Shown: one piece after another, positions 24,071-37,408 of the stretch | How the letters are laid out: each line of letters starts with the position of its first letter | Numbering within the stretch: position 1 is the stretch's first letter | Assembly: GCA_911728435.2 (NCBI GenBank) | Contig: OU452204.1 | Span: 13,020,001 to 13,084,000 of the forward strand | Origin: Apoderus coryli | Lineage: Eukaryota; Arthropoda; Insecta; Coleoptera; Attelabidae | Length of the DNA stretch: 64,000 nt | Direction of reading: 5' to 3' | Program-made: the position numbers and the translations under genes | The notes under the pieces: model-generated | What the model was told of the DNA's origin: nothing | The model's input: the letters and a program-made list of their open reading frames with translations, nothing else | Databases searched by the model: none

Positions 24071-25899
24071 TGAAAACACTTTGATATATATACGGGGTGG
24101 CCCGTTTAAGAGGGACTACCTTATCTGAGAAACTATAAACTGTACAACAAAAAGTTAAATAGAACCTTTTGTTGAGTTAAATTAAATTTTTTATTTATTT
24201 CATTTTTACATATACAGAGTGACTCATATTGCAGTGACGGCATTCAACTTCCTTGTTTTAAATAGCACACCCTATATACTGATACGTATTTAGGTAGAGC
24301 CCTAAAAGGCAAAGTCAACGATATTATGGGGTTTACATGCAACGTTTCGAATTTATTTTCGTTTAAACTTCAATATTTAGCTTAGATTTCAACTAGCGTA
24401 CGTAAGTTATTTGAATGATTCTTTAGATTCTGTTATTATGATGTTCTGGTTGATTTACAGTGAGACGCCTATGTGCCACAGGCTTGTTTGAGTTTTTGTA
24501 CCTATGTGTATTTTCGATACTGAAAGATTATTATTTTTTAGTTTTTCTATGCTCCAAATCATATGGATTTACAATTGAATTGTGTACCTTCATTTTATTC
24601 TGGTCAGTGCTCTCATATCCTTGTTTAGTTCGGATTATAACATAAACATTCATTTAGAAAAAGAATTTGTTGCTGCTATGGTCGCATACATCGTTTGTTG
24701 TTATGATTATTTATTTACAGATATAACTTTTGTTTCTAAGGTGAGTGAGGATGTTGACAACACTTCAATTTTTAGTTGTTTCTTATGTGATTCTGTGTCA
24801 GATTAACAGTTTGACTAGTGTCAGGTTGTATAACATATGTTTCATGTTTTTAGTCTGTTTTTATTGATTGTTTATGTACATTTTTTTATTTTGGACAACG
24901 CGAAGTATTAGTTTAAAAATCAAAATTCTTGTCGATTTTAGCCTGAAGAAGTGCATATATTGGCACGAAACGTTGCAATAGAGACTACACCAAGTTAATT
25001 GGAATTTTATTTATCCCGAAACCCGATAATTTAATTCAATATAATAAAATATATAACTAATACTTTTCTAGAATTGATTCTGATATATTCTGATAATATA
25101 CGGAACACATTTCAGTTCCTCAACAATCTCTGATAAATATCTATAATGGAAAAATAATATTAACCACGACTAGTCTTTAACGACGTTATGTATAAAATTA
25201 CGAGTCAGTATATTCACTCACACTTTCTTCTCTATTGGAAACTAATACATAACAAATTATTGCGTGTGCGACGGCGAGTCGGAGGCTTATCGATGTTTTG
25301 CAGATTCCTTTTTGTGCGTCGTCCTCGCCAAGCGCATTGTTGGACGGAATATTAAGTGGTTACTAAGCAATAAATAATAGTTCGCACAGTAGGGTAAAAC
25401 TTTACGCTTAATATTGTAATGTATACATTTGTTTTTTTTACAAATTTCATTATCCTTTCGCCAGGGTTCTGTACTGTCGATTTGATAGATGCATTTTGTG
25501 AGTTTGATAGGGGTGAAAATAATGGTATGTAAATTTGTCAAATATTTGTACTAAGGGTAGATTTACAGATACATAATATTATATTACATTTGACATGCGG
25601 AAAGTCAGTGTTCAGTGTGTATTGAATTATTCTTTTTAATTATTAATTCTACGATATGTTTTTGCATCCCGTGGAAGAAATTAAATGTACCTATATTTTT
25701 ATATTTGGGCATTTTCATCGATAATAACCTCACATTCACCATCTAGTTAAAAAATTGAGGTCTTTGATTGATCTAATTAAAAGAATTAAATCTATTCTTG
25801 ATAGGGGCAAACTGATACATATATACCAGAACGAAACAAAGAGTCAAAGAATTTCCGAGAATATTAAATGAGTGGCTTCTGGATTTTGACGAAAATTAA
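24071..25899. other. Intergenic DNA with transposon-end-like scraps
   Basis: 'acggggtggccc' at 24091 and 'acagagtgactc' at 24212 resemble outer ends of mariner-type elements but are unpaired. A CTGAAGA...GCACGAAACG hairpin lies at 24943-24972. No gene is recognised. Confidence 0.4.
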
Positions 25900-26151
25900 A
25901 TAGTTACAAGTTGATGCTTGCTGGATATTTATATTTTATTATGTTTATTTTATTGTTTTGATTTCGAATTTTCTTTTTAGTTCTTTTATTTTGTTTATTA
26001 ATTAATAAATTATCTAAATACATATGCTTATTGTGTAAAATACAGATCAATTAGATTATCGTAATTGCTGACAATTGTCTGTAACTTAGCTAATTAAGAT
26101 TTACCTAACTGTAATTTGTTATACACCTGAATAAATATCATTATTATTATT
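25900..26151 (+). repeat. Probable LINE 3' UTR and ATT tail
   Basis: A T-rich stretch ends in GAATAAATATCATTATTATTATT, the same style of tail as the LINE ends at 13860, 41720 and 42590 (given here only as the motif AATAAA plus (ATT)n). No coding part is attached. Confidence 0.4.
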
Positions 26152-26737
26152 CACACCTACTAATATCCGGAGGAAATAAAATAGTCCAGAGCTTTTAAAA
26201 CTGCTGGCACTTTGATCACGCACTCCGTTCTATAGATTTTCAGATTCTCTTAGTTTAGAGTTGGACTTTTCGAAACTCAGCCATGACTTCCAACCAAGAA
26301 AGTTTTATACCACGATAGTAATAATGCTTTGATCTTCCAGAGGATTTATTGCTACATGACCAACGTCTGAAACAAATAGCGCGTCCATTTTTTCGAGATA
26401 ATTCGAGAACGAATGCTTCTTGTCAGAGTTTGTTTATCTTGGAACACAAAGCAGACGATTGGCGGTCCTGTTCGGGTTTATACGAGTACATTCACGACTT
26501 ATCTGTACAGAAAATAACTGTACGGAGGCCAAACTGGATGCTTTCTTATGGGAACTCATTTTTCCATCAGAAATACCAAAAAACTGTCATGCGTCCTACA
26601 TTTAACAGTTTCTCGAGTTTAGTTTAGCTTTTATTTTTGGTCCATAACTTGTTTGTTTTCCTGAATAATTAATTTCTGAAATAACTTTTTCATAGTAGTT
26701 TTATATGAAGAAGAAGCTGATAAGATTTGGCTGTTTA
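26152..26737. other. Intergenic DNA, unrecognised open frames
   Basis: Overlapping plus-strand frames at 26349-26627 are somewhat less AT-rich than their surroundings, but I cannot match them to a family. Confidence 0.35.
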
Positions 26738-27775
26738 CAGGGTGTCGAGAAAGGGAGGGGTGGGGGTTATAAATTTAATAAAAAGTAAAATAATTTTTTT
26801 TTATTTTTGGGACAATTTGTAGAGAAAGTGGCAAAGATTATGTTGTCCAAGTGTTGACAATCGCGCTGTTGCCACTCCTCTAACCAAAAACGAAAATTAG
26901 CGGCAACACGTCTACATTTGTCTGGAAATGACGGCCATTTCGGTGCATGGATGATGCTGTGCTTCAATGGCAGTAGAGTTCGTGTTTTTTTTGTATACGC
27001 TTTCTGTTTAAGGTATCCCCATAAGAAATAATCAAGGGTTGTAAGATCGAGGGCCAGTTGATGGTGCCTCGACGAGAGATCATTGTTTCTGGGAAAAGTT
27101 GATTGACAACCGCAAGCGACTGGTTGGAGATGTGGCAAATCGCCGCATCTTGTTGAAACCATGGTTCCACATTAAAACTCTTAAACTCCTGCAGTTGGGG
27201 AGCCAAACATTTCCTTAACATATCGCAATACGGTTCAGTGTTTACCGTAAGTGCTCGCCCTCGCCGGTCTTCAAAAAAATAAGGCCCAATGATACCTTCA
27301 CCAGACATGGCAGCCCACGCAATAACCTTTCGACTATGTAGTGGTCGTTTATGTTTCTCTCTAAGATTTTCGTTGGCCCAGTAGCGAGACTTCTGTTTGT
27401 TTACGTGCGTGTTCAAGTGAGAGTTTGCTTCGTCACTAAACATACTGTTTTCAAACGTTGGGAAGCGTTAAAGCAATTCATTTGCAAAATTCAGTCGGAG
27501 CGGATAGTTGGTAACTTTCAGTTTTTAAACGAACTGATTTATGTATGCTGTAAAATGTAGGTCTTGCTTTAGAATCTTGTGCAACGACGATTTTTTAATG
27601 TTAAGTCCTTGATTGCGTTTGCGAACTGGTTGAGATGGATTTTTCCGCACTGAAACTCTTACTTCTTCAGTCGTCTGTTGAGTTCGAACAGAGCTCGGGC
27701 GATGTAAGCGTTCAGCTGTCACTATCGAATCACCATGGTTACTAAATCTCCAAAGAGCAGCGCAACAGAACATCC
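26738..27775 (-). pseudogene. IS630/mariner-type transposase relic
   Basis: Three minus-strand frames together span a transposase of the arthropod mariner-like group with a DUF4817-like helix-turn-helix. The N-terminal frame (27773-27525) gives RLHRPSSVRTQQTTEEVRVS and LHKILKQDLHF. The middle frame gives MFSDEANSHLN (first catalytic Asp), ENLREKHKRPLHS, IGPYFFED and VEPWFQQDAAICH (second catalytic Asp). The last gives LDLTTLDYFLWGYLKQK (third acidic region). The 3' side starts at 'acagggtgtcgag' near 26738, the usual terminal repeat of this group. Frameshifts separate the parts, so it is dead. Confidence 0.88.
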
Positions 27776-30700
27776 TTGCGCGCGATATACCGATACCAGA
27801 AATCGTCTTTTTTTTTTAAATAGAACACGCATGATCTTGATTTAAATATTGATATTCAATATCCCGTGAGGGTGTTTCTAGTGATAGCAACACGATCAAT
27901 CTGAGATTTTTTGAATTGTGTTTAAATGATGTATCGAGTATCTATTAAAAAGTAGATATCACTGTTTCTACGATTTATTTTTGGAATATACCTGGTAAGA
28001 TCCAATCAAAATGGAAACGAGGAGCTGTTTGTGCCATGTGGATTAAGATCAATCACAAATCAATGAAAATAACCGTCTGATGCACTTGTAGACAGATATC
28101 TGAAGGTCTTTAAATGTTTAATTGTTTAAACATCATGCCGTTTAAAGCAAATATTTATAACGACAAATAATTTTTGTTACTTAATAAAACACATCATATA
28201 TAGCTTGTAAGTTTTTATTATTTTTTTTGGTCCAATTTACCATTTTGTTTTACCAAGTACATTATATTTTTTCCTAATAACAATTAAGTTTGTAAATTCA
28301 ATGATAAACATAATATAATATTAGCAAATAAAAAAAAATTACTACTAAGAATAAACTTTTAACTTGCAATCATTGCTTAGTATCAAAAATTCGCCAATAC
28401 CAACTACTTTTAACAATGGAAATATGGATCTATTCCACTGGCGATATACAATGTTCGCAAAAAAGTCTGCATTAATTAGAAGACAGGTGAAGTTTGACAA
28501 CATAATTAGTTTTTACTTGTCGAAAATAGAAATCTTTACCTCATAATTATTATTATATAACTTTAATGGGAATGAAAGTCAATCCTCCACGTGGAAATAA
28601 ATTTACTGCACTCCCAGAATTGACTACTTTTTTAAGATGTATTATTATATAAATGTAAGACTTGCTCTAACTCTCAATTTTGAAGTTTCAAGTTATATTA
28701 TGTAAGGTAAGTACATGCTTTTCTTGTTTATTACAATTTTACACATGTTTTTGGTCAATTATACCACCACCTGTTTACTTAATAAAACTCTAACAATAGT
28801 TTTGGTGCAAAGTTAATTGATTTGTAAGATTTTGATAAAAAGTTCTATGGGTTTTCTAACGTTAAGGCAAGGCTGTTTGATCATTACCCAAATACAAATG
28901 GCTATTACATACTATTAATAATTTGTTGGTTTAACAAAAGACAAACGGAACTAGATTAAAGAGGTACGGAACGCTCTGTCGACGAAGATATCGAAACAAT
29001 ACTTTTATGGAAGCATAGAATGTACTTTTATATTTGCACTAAATCAATACGAGCATTAAAAAATGCTATTTGCTAATAATTGTGCAAATTTTAATTTATA
29101 TCATGTGTTTTGTTTCAATGCAATTAGGCTCGAGGTGGAGCTTTAATTTTAGACGTATTTATTATGGTTTGTAAGTTAACATTCGTTAATCAAATATATG
29201 CCTGTTTTTTCAATTGGGAACTGATTAAACAGCCTTAAATTGAATGAGTATCTTATCATATGGCCAACTCATGGCATTAAGTAATAAATAAAGGTTAATA
29301 AAGGGCTCGTTAGCATTTTCCAAAATTTTAATAAACAAGATACATTTCATAAATAATCTAATTAACTGTTAGAAATGACAGACAAAGCAAGTATCTAGCG
29401 AAACTATTGATGGTCATTATTGTCTCTCAGACAAATAACTTATCTATTGTCACTTAAGGAATGACACAATTTTTAAGTTTAAAAAAATGTCGAAAATATT
29501 ATAAAAATAAATTTCCAACCTGTATCAGTTAATTCAATTCGATTTATCGTTAATTTCTAGCAATAAAAAAATCCTATTAGACTAAAGTTTTGACATTTGA
29601 TTTGACCACCTTCTATATTTTTACATTTTAAAACTGTAATTTTGTTAACAATTACAGACAAATAAATTGTTGACTGCAAAATGATACAAAGTACATAATA
29701 TATTCTATTTTAACAGCTTGTCCAAATCGAACATTTAAATAATTAATATTTAACCTAAAATGTAAAAACATTCAAGATGTTCAATAACGAATATTTTTCA
29801 AATAAACTTATAGGATAGTCACAAATCTACATACACTTTACCCAACCTTGTATAGCGATCAAAATTTCATTTATGTTTTATTAATTAAAATCAAGAATGA
29901 CTTTAATTTCCTTTTGTAGTATAATATCAAGCAGGTATTCGCCAGCAAAGCAAATCTGTTTCATAATCCATTATCAAGTTGTACTAGTTGTGACAGTGAA
30001 ATAAGGAGACTGATGCGAGTCTCATGTGGTTGTGACCTTCGTGAGTAAAATTGTTATTATTTTGTTGTTGTGGTAGCAAAATTTCACATAAAGTTGTAAT
30101 ATCCACTACTGATACTTGCAGAGACGATGATCTGAACTTCTTAGACTACTACTACTTACTTTTGGTACTAAAAACAGGTCAAACGTCATGTATTATAGGC
30201 GTCCAACTTCACTGAGAGCAAATCAAGATTCAAAGTCATGATTACTGTTTGCCAATGTTCATAGAAATGAAGGTATATTGGGTACCAAAAGCGCAAATTA
30301 ATAATCAGCATTACGTGTACTAACTTTTGGTTCTAATCATCTGAAAGAGCAGGGAAAATGTGTCTCGAATTATGACAGCTCTAGTTCTATATAACCACGC
30401 GCTGGCTCATGCTGCACTCTCTGGCAAGACGTTTCATCCGCCGTACCTTGCACGTTGTAACTTTGATCATCTGTATTCCAAGGTTGCACCTCTCGTTATT
30501 TTATAGCCACAACTTGTACAATAAGAAAGTCAATGAATCAATTACTTATACAATAAATGCAATTCTATTATAAATGCTTCATAATACTTACGAGTAGGTA
30601 TATTAGTAATGCATTGCAGTATTTTAAATCAATCAGTCAACAGTAAGACATATTTAGATATATGGAAAACGGAACTAGGTTGCATTTTAGTCCTTTCAAA

Positions 30701-31674
30701 CTTTTGTGAAATTAGAATTTATGTAATTTTTTTAATATAAAAAGAGTTCTTGCATTTTTAAAATGGATTTGTCAGATTCCGCATAGTCTTCTACGCGTAT
30801 ATAACACGGCTATTATTCACTCAGATGATTACGATTTTCATCTTCGTAAATATTATAGCCCTCATTGATGAATATACTATTTTTCCATCGTTGATTGTGT
30901 TTTATAATCAAACTGGCAATAAACAATGGAAGCAATCATAGTTTTAAGATATCGGTGTGGTTGCTATGGAGCTTGTTATAAATTATATTGCCGTAGGTGT
31001 TAGGCCTATGAAGGGTACTTTCAAAAACAACAGCCCAGGTCGTTAATTGACGAAAACATATAACTTGTCACATTACCAAAAATAATGTCAATTTGGATAC
31101 AGTTTATAATTTAACAAGTGCGAATGTCCAGTACCGTTTTGAAATAAGTGTGCTACATTAAATAATGCCGAAGTTTACGATATATTTTATATGTTTCCAC
31201 ATACCTTAATATGTCTGTGTAATAATATTCTATTATATTTCAAATCTAAAAATCAATTTTTCCTATTGTCTATACTAATTCCTAATCATTACCTATATTA
31301 TACTAAAATTCTGTAAGCGCTATTTCAACTCTGCATAATATAAGTTATAGATATAAAAGACTATCGAGGAATAATAATTGTTACATGAAAGGTAATTTTA
31401 AAGAGTTAGGCCACTAAAGGAAACGCCTAAAATTTATTTTATACACTATATACAATAATTATATTTTACTAAGTCCTCTCAAATTAATGATATACTTTCT
31501 ATTATACTTTAGTTATCTAATTATATATTTTGTGAGCACCCGGAATTATGTATATTATAAATTTTCAAATTTAGATAACGTTCTATATTAACATTTCATT
31601 AATTATCTAGGTGTAACATTAATTATATACATAATATATAGAGCCAATCAGTGATCTGATTTATAAGTTATATG
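27776..31674. other. AT-rich intergenic DNA, nothing recognised
   Basis: Almost four kilobases with no long open frame. A somewhat more GC-balanced patch at 30370-30480 has no identifiable function. Confidence 0.5.
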
Positions 31675-31676
31675 TA

Positions 31677-33110
31677 CAGTGTGTCCACTGGGAATATTTC
31701 CAACAGTCTTGACCCATCTAGTTCAAAGTTAACTTGACTCTCGAGAGATTTTTATCCCCCGATTATCATATAATAACTAAATATTTTATCAATTTTCATA
31801 AATAGTAAATAAAACTCGGTGAACATAACATAAAAAAATAGATACCTACCAGTCGAACATAATTATAACCTCCTTTTTTTTTGAGGTCGGTTAAAAAGAT
31901 CCATTGTATAATGCAAAAAATAATTGTGCTGACAAAATATCCAGCAGATATTGATCAATTTGTTTAATTCAATTAGTTCGACATAGTGTTACTGTTAATT
32001 TTGTTTTTTGTTAAACAAAGAAAATGTTCAGAGTAATTTTTTTAGTTCTATAGAATCATCGATTAATGTGTTCTTTACATACTCAACAAGAATTTTTCCC
32101 AATAATTAAAATCTCTGGTACTTTTGCATTTGGGGACTGATCAAACGGCAGATGAAGATCTCGAGAGTGAGTAGTAGGACAATCACAAATTTAGGTTAGG
32201 CTTTATTGTATTTTCATCTTACTATTAAGGTTTGTTACACGAATGTTCCTTTTACCTTTTTTGAATAAATTTTAAGGTCTCGTAAACCCTTTTTGTATAT
32301 ATTATATCTATTTGGCAAAAAAAATCTGAGAATTATTAGTGATAACTGATCAATATATATGTATATTGTATTCGCCGCCTTTCCGACTGCCTGTTGATGT
32401 GCTTTAGATATATCAGTTAGCCCTCTGTCCATAGTCAAAATCATTTGGCGTGTCCTGCACATTCACCATATCTTCTTCATCAATTTGAATATATCCCTAT
32501 GGCTCCTTTCTTCTTTTTAATCGCATATGCACTTCAGTACTTTTCTCGACGTATATTTAAGCACGCCAAGTCAAGCATCACTCGCTGGTCCTGTCGTCAA
32601 TCCGCTAGAGGCACCTGATGATTATCTTTAATGTGGTACGCTCTGATCTGCATGTTTTATAGTTATAGAATCACAAAACGTGCTACAGATCTTAACTCTT
32701 GAAACTGCCAATCATTCATGTGGGTGAAACGGTAAGAAGAAAGTCTAGCATAATAACCTACGAAACTAAAATTAGTTCTTCATTTCTTCATCTACTCTAA
32801 CACCTAGATACTCGTCGAATTTGATATTTAATATCGAGCGGTAAGATATATTTTCGGTGCAGGATGAGGACAGTTTTGTCTACTTATTTATTTGATTTAA
32901 ATTTGATGGGAGCTTCCTTTATGTAGACGTCCTGGCCACATATGCTCTTTATTCCACTCTAAGGAGTTGTATCAGGACGGAATCCATCAATTCTACTTTG
33001 GCACTGACACGAGAATTCGTAGAGGACAAGAATGATTTTTAATAGTCGGAATAAGCAGATATTTTATGTCAAATTATAAAAGTCAATTAATGTCACAGAC
33101 GGACACACTG
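31677..33110. mobile_element. Candidate Tc1/mariner-type element, 1.4 kb
   Basis: CAGTGTGTCC at 31677-31686 and its exact inverse GGACACACTG at 33101-33110 are each flanked on the outside by TA (31675-31676 and 33111-33112). That is the layout of a Tc1/mariner insertion of 1434 bp. The inverted repeat is only 10 bp and I recognise no transposase inside, so chance pairing is possible. Confidence 0.4.
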
Positions 33111-33111
33111 T

Positions 33112-33488
33112 ACAACTGTGAATAATAATAATTCATTTAATTAAATATACATTAATGTGTGTATCCCCATTATGAACTAATGCTAAATGAAAACATTTTG
33201 ATGGTATCTGAAACTGACAGCTCGCGGATATGAATGAAGTATTTCTATACCACACTATAGGGTACCTATTTCACTATATTATATCAATCCCATTTATATA
33301 AATAAATAATACTATCTAATCAAATTAATAACAATATTATTTCAGTTTTATTTAAATTAGTGCTCAAACCGATGTTAAAACTTATTTTATGAATTTTCAT
33401 TGTAAGGATAATGGTCATTTTGGCGTAATCACACTACCCAGATAAATATAAGTTACACATCTAAATGATTTAACCACATCTTGATATA
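33112..33488. other. AT-rich intergenic DNA, nothing recognised
   Basis: No signal is seen before the IS630-like relic. Confidence 0.5.
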
Positions 33489-33831
33489 CAGGTTGTCCCA
33501 AAAAACCCTCCCTTTGGGGGTAGAATCTACTACCAAAAATAAGACGAAAATAACTTATGTTAAAATTTCGAAAAATGTCTCCTGCTAAAGCTAAAGCTCC
33601 ATAAATGCGAACAAAAACATCATCTTCACTGTTGGGTATAACCGTATGTTTCAGATAACCCCAAATCCAAAAGTCTATTGGGTTGAGATCCGGGGACCTA
33701 GGAGGCCAAGAAATAGGTCCTCCACGACCGATCCATTGGTTAAGAAAACGTCGATTTAATATATCTCGAACATTTCGAGAATAATGGGCAAGTGCACCAG
33801 CATGTTGAAACATAACATTTGGCCGGTACAT
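33489..33831 (-). pseudogene. IS630/mariner-type transposase C-terminus
   Basis: The minus frame from 33831 reads MFQHAGALAHYSRNVRDILN, where the usual catalytic Asp in FQHDGAPAH is Ala. It continues WIGRGGPISWPPRSPDLNP and FWIWGYLK. This is the C-terminal catalytic half of a mariner-like transposase. The 3' edge at 33489 starts 'caggttgtcccaaaaaa', a terminal repeat of this group. The 5' half is missing. The loss of the Asp and the truncation mark it as inactive. Confidence 0.88.
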
Positions 33832-34462
33832 CTTCCAGAAGAGTAGGTAATACCTATGTTATCGGAAAAATTGGCATAGTTTTCGACGTTTAATATCCTA
33901 AGTCACTGTGGTTCTATTATCCTATTTCCCAGCAGACCAATCCACACATTTAAGCTCCAGCGTGCTTGCTTAAATAAATATATAAGTAAAATTACTTATG
34001 CCTTCTACATTTTTGCGTACCAAGATCATTGTAAACGGTAAATATTTTTTTCACCAAATGAACGAATCGATAATGGGAAAATTATATTCATAAAAAAAAT
34101 ACACACAGTTCTCTGGGGTGGTCTCTAGAACACCTAGTAAACCATAAATGAAAGAATGAGAAACAATGGATCTGTGCTAATAAAGTCTAATATAAATGCT
34201 ATAGGTATTAACGTTGCCTATATTTATTACATCATAATTAACAATATATTTAATTAATATAATTAGTTTAGAAACGTAAGTGAACCCTGCATAGCATACA
34301 AAACCGAAGGCACCACGCATGCACAAGCATATTTTTCTTTAAACTCAAAGAATCCTATAATAATTTTATAAGATTGGAATACTATTTATCCTCGTTAGGA
34401 CAGCTTTAATATTTGTTCACTGCAAAAAATAAAATATTGATTTTAACACATACTTATACACA
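33832..34462. other. AT-rich intergenic DNA, nothing recognised
   Basis: No feature is recognised. Confidence 0.5.
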
Positions 34463-34799
34463 CCGTGTTCAAAAAGTCCTGGTACGACAAAATAACTTGA
34501 AAACTATTACTGTGTAACCTTGATTATGTCCTTGATTGTAACCTGAAAGTCTTTTTGAGGTTGTATCAATTTTTTTTAAATGGAACTCTATATGTTTGAA
34601 GTTGGAAATTGACAGGACGGAAAATTTTACATTACATATTATGCAAAACTTATTTGTTTTGACTTTACAGTCAAACTTCAATCAGCAAATAATATGGCTT
34701 AAGGCAAGATTGTATTTTGTATCAAACTAAATAAATGTTCAAAATGATCACCATTAACATTTTGAGAATGTCCTACTGGTGATAAAACGTTTCTAGTGC

Positions 34800-36712
34800 A
34801 TTATATAAATATATATAACTTTATTGTCATAAAGAATTACACTTTCTTGTAGACAAAGTCAGGTACTTAAAAACAAAAATACAGTTAAAAAATTACAACA
34901 TATACACAAGTGTGCAATCATCATATCAAATAAATAAAAAACAAAAATATTAATGTAAAATTACAAACATATACACATAACAATACAAGAAACAATAGAT
35001 CCATACAACAAAACAAAACATAGGCACTACCAGACATAACAAACGTGAGCATCTGAAAAGAAATCATCAAGATAATAGTAGGCATTGTCAAGCAGCGTTC
35101 TTTTGACAGACCTTCTAAATTGCCTATAATTGTCCATGGCCGTTAAAGTTGGTGGCAAGTGATTATAAATTTTGCGGCTTTCATAAATGAGAGATCTCCT
35201 TGCTAAGGCTGATCGAGGTATAGGTAGGTGTGCGCGCTGGAGCAATATTGTAGGATAACGGTGAGCAGATGGAGCAGACGAAGATATAATCTGCAAGTTT
35301 CTATGCAGGAGACATACAGTTTCTAATATAAATAATGAAGTGAGTGTCAATATTTGATGTTTCTTAAACAGTTCTCTACAACTTGCTCCTACAGCAACCC
35401 CACACAGATAGCGGATTGCCCGTTTCTGTAAAATAAAGACACCTTTGAATAAGGCTCGACTGCATGAACCCCAGAAGGCTATACCGTATCTCAGATGTGA
35501 TTCAACTAGGGAAAAATAAGCGTTACGCGCAGCCTTCGATCCCAACGCAACAACCCTTAACGCATAACAACCCGACGAAACTTTTCCACTCAACTGCCTC
35601 ACATGTTCCTCAAATTTAAGTTTTATATCTATGTGAAGCTCAATAAATTTAACACACTTAATATCTTCGATGGGATTGCTCTCCAGGATCAAGTCACCAA
35701 AGTCAAAATTAAAAGACAAGATATGCGTCTTTGCTATATTGAATGAAAGATAGTTACAATCACACCACTCCTTTAGTTCTATCAAATCACTCTGAATATC
35801 CCGTTTGATAACATCAACGGTCTCATTATCCCACAGGAGTGTTGTATCGTCCGTAAAGAGGGTAAACTTTCCCCGCAAGCCAATAGTTGTTATGTCATTA
35901 ATTTATAGCAGAAACAGAATGGGTCCCAAAACAGACCCCTGGGGTACTCCGGAAGTTATATCTAAACTATTTGATGAGATCTGTTGAATTCTAACGAGCT
36001 GGTGGCGGTTGGTCAAATAGGATTGAAACCATTTCAAAGCTACACCCTCAATGCCATAAAAATGAAGCTTCCGAAGGAGAATCCGGTGATCCACACAATC
36101 GAATGCCTTAGAAAAGTCACAAAACACTCCTGCAACCGCTCTACTCTCATTAATTTTAGTGTAAACGTTTTCCAAAAACAGAAACATAGCGTCTGATGTG
36201 CTTCTCGATCTCTGGAAGCCAAACTGCGTAGAAGTTATTATATTGTGTGTTCCCAGATAATTTTGAAGTCTATTCTTGACCAGTTTTTCAATTATTTTTG
36301 AAAAGGTGGAAAGTAGGGAAATGGGTCTAAAATTCGACGGATTATCTGTTTCACCTTTTTTATATAAAGGAATTACCAATGCAGTCTTAAGGCAAGCAGG
36401 AAATATTCCAGTTAGAAATGATAGGTTGATTGCATCCATCAACACTTTGAATGCAGGAAGTGGCAAATTCTCGATGACCTTCAGCGCAATCCCATCAACT
36501 CCACAAGAGTTTTTATTTTTTATGTTACGAATGACCTCAAACAGTCCCGTCAAATTGATCGGTGATAGGCAAAATTTTGTGGGTGGATGTTGAGTTTTAA
36601 GATAACTCATGGCATCACGTTTTGGCTTAATTGAGTCTCGAAGTTTTTTACCAATAGAACAATAAAATTCGTTGAGCTCATCAGGGTCAGGGTCATTACG
36701 AACAAATTAAGG
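34800..36712 (-). mobile_element. Jockey/CR1-like LINE, 5' truncated
   Basis: The 3' UTR with a TTTATTG-type tail starts near 34800 (minus strand) and the coding region runs up to about 36706. The endonuclease and ORF1 are absent, so the copy is 5' truncated within the region just before the reverse transcriptase. Confidence 0.85.
35027..36706 (-). pseudogene. LINE ORF2 reverse transcriptase, one stop codon
   Basis: It encodes the RNA-dependent DNA polymerase of a non-LTR retrotransposon. In order from 36706: a pre-RT segment (NDPDPDELNEFYCSIGKKL), RT blocks NKNSCGVDGI, KTALVIPLYKKGETDNPSNF, FRPISLLSTFSKIIEKLV, FCDFSKAFDCVDH and TSGVPQGSVLGPILFLL, then a TAA at 35903-35905 where this family has Tyr. 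Reading continues in the same frame with INDI, TLFTDDTTLL (the catalytic FADD is FTDD) and a long thumb/C-terminal part. Apart from the stop the frame is open for about 560 codons. Confidence 0.9.
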
Positions 36713-37222
36713 GTCATTGTTCCAGTTCTACTGATACTTACAGGTTTTTTTTGCAATACACCCTATTCTTTATAGCCCCACAAAACATAAATTAATAAAA
36801 ATAAGTTAGTTTGCTGAATGTGTACCTACTGTTGTTTGACCTTGCTTTTGCCCTAAGCGTTTTGAGATCGAAACAATTAAGGTTATAACTAAATGTAGAG
36901 TCTCCCGCTCGCTTCATTTCCGAGGTCAAAAATATAAGATTTCATTCGAAAAAACAACCGAAACCAAAAAGGCCCTTAGTGTTACAGTCAAGGACATAAT
37001 CAAGTTCGAGAATCCTGCAATTTCTGTCTCAAATACATTTTCGTTAGTCTTAACTTTCAAGTTATTTTGCCGTACTCGAACTTTTCGAAGACGTATATTT
37101 TAATTAAAATAGAACAAAAAATACCTTACCTTAACTGTATACTCTCATAATATTGTATATTTCTTCTATCTCCTAATCTACGTATTTTAATACGTTGCAA
37201 AAATATCACGCATTATTTGAAT

Positions 37223-37228
37223 TTTATT
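37223..37228 (-). promoter_or_regulatory. Ddr: Candidate poly(A) signal of Ddr
   Basis: AATAAA on the minus strand lies 27 bases past the Ddr stop codon. It is close for a 3' UTR, and other AATAAA sites exist further on in this AT-rich DNA, so its use is uncertain. Confidence 0.3.
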
Positions 37229-37255
37229 GTCGATTAAATAGAGTTGAAGTGATCG

Positions 37256-37408
37256 TCAGTGTAGGTCTGTGGAATATTTAAGATTTTTCCTTTGTAGGTA
37301 CAAATGAACCTCACGAAAAGTCGGACGATTTGACTCATCACGTTGCCAACATTCGCTCATCAATTCGTAAATTTCTTTGGGGCAATTGATTGGAGCGCTT
37401 AAATGTAT
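37256..37408 (-). CDS. Ddr: Ddr last coding exon
   Basis: Acceptor AG at 37410-37409, phase 0. It encodes IHLSAPINCPKEIYELM, SECWQRDESNRPTF and REVHLYLQRKN, and ends with TGA at 37258-37256. This is the C-terminal lobe of the kinase (helices G-I): the ECWxRD...RP motif is diagnostic of tyrosine kinases and the Arg caps the lobe. The C-terminal tail after REVHLYLQ is only about ten residues, as short as in vertebrate DDRs. Confidence 0.93.
   Translation of the reverse strand: MHLSAPINCPKEIYELMSECWQRDESNRPTFREVHLYLQRKNLKYSTDLH

Larger units (their letters stand above)
34463..37093. mobile_element. TIR element with nested LINE
   Basis: The left end (GTTCAAAAAGTCCTGGTACG, then ACAAAATAACTTGAAA) is repeated inverted at about 37057-37093. 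A second matched block, TTGATTATGTCCTTGA (34520-34536), is inverted near 36995-37010. The arms are those of a mariner-type DNA transposon. Most of its interior is replaced by a LINE on the minus strand, and no transposase is readable. Confidence 0.65.
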
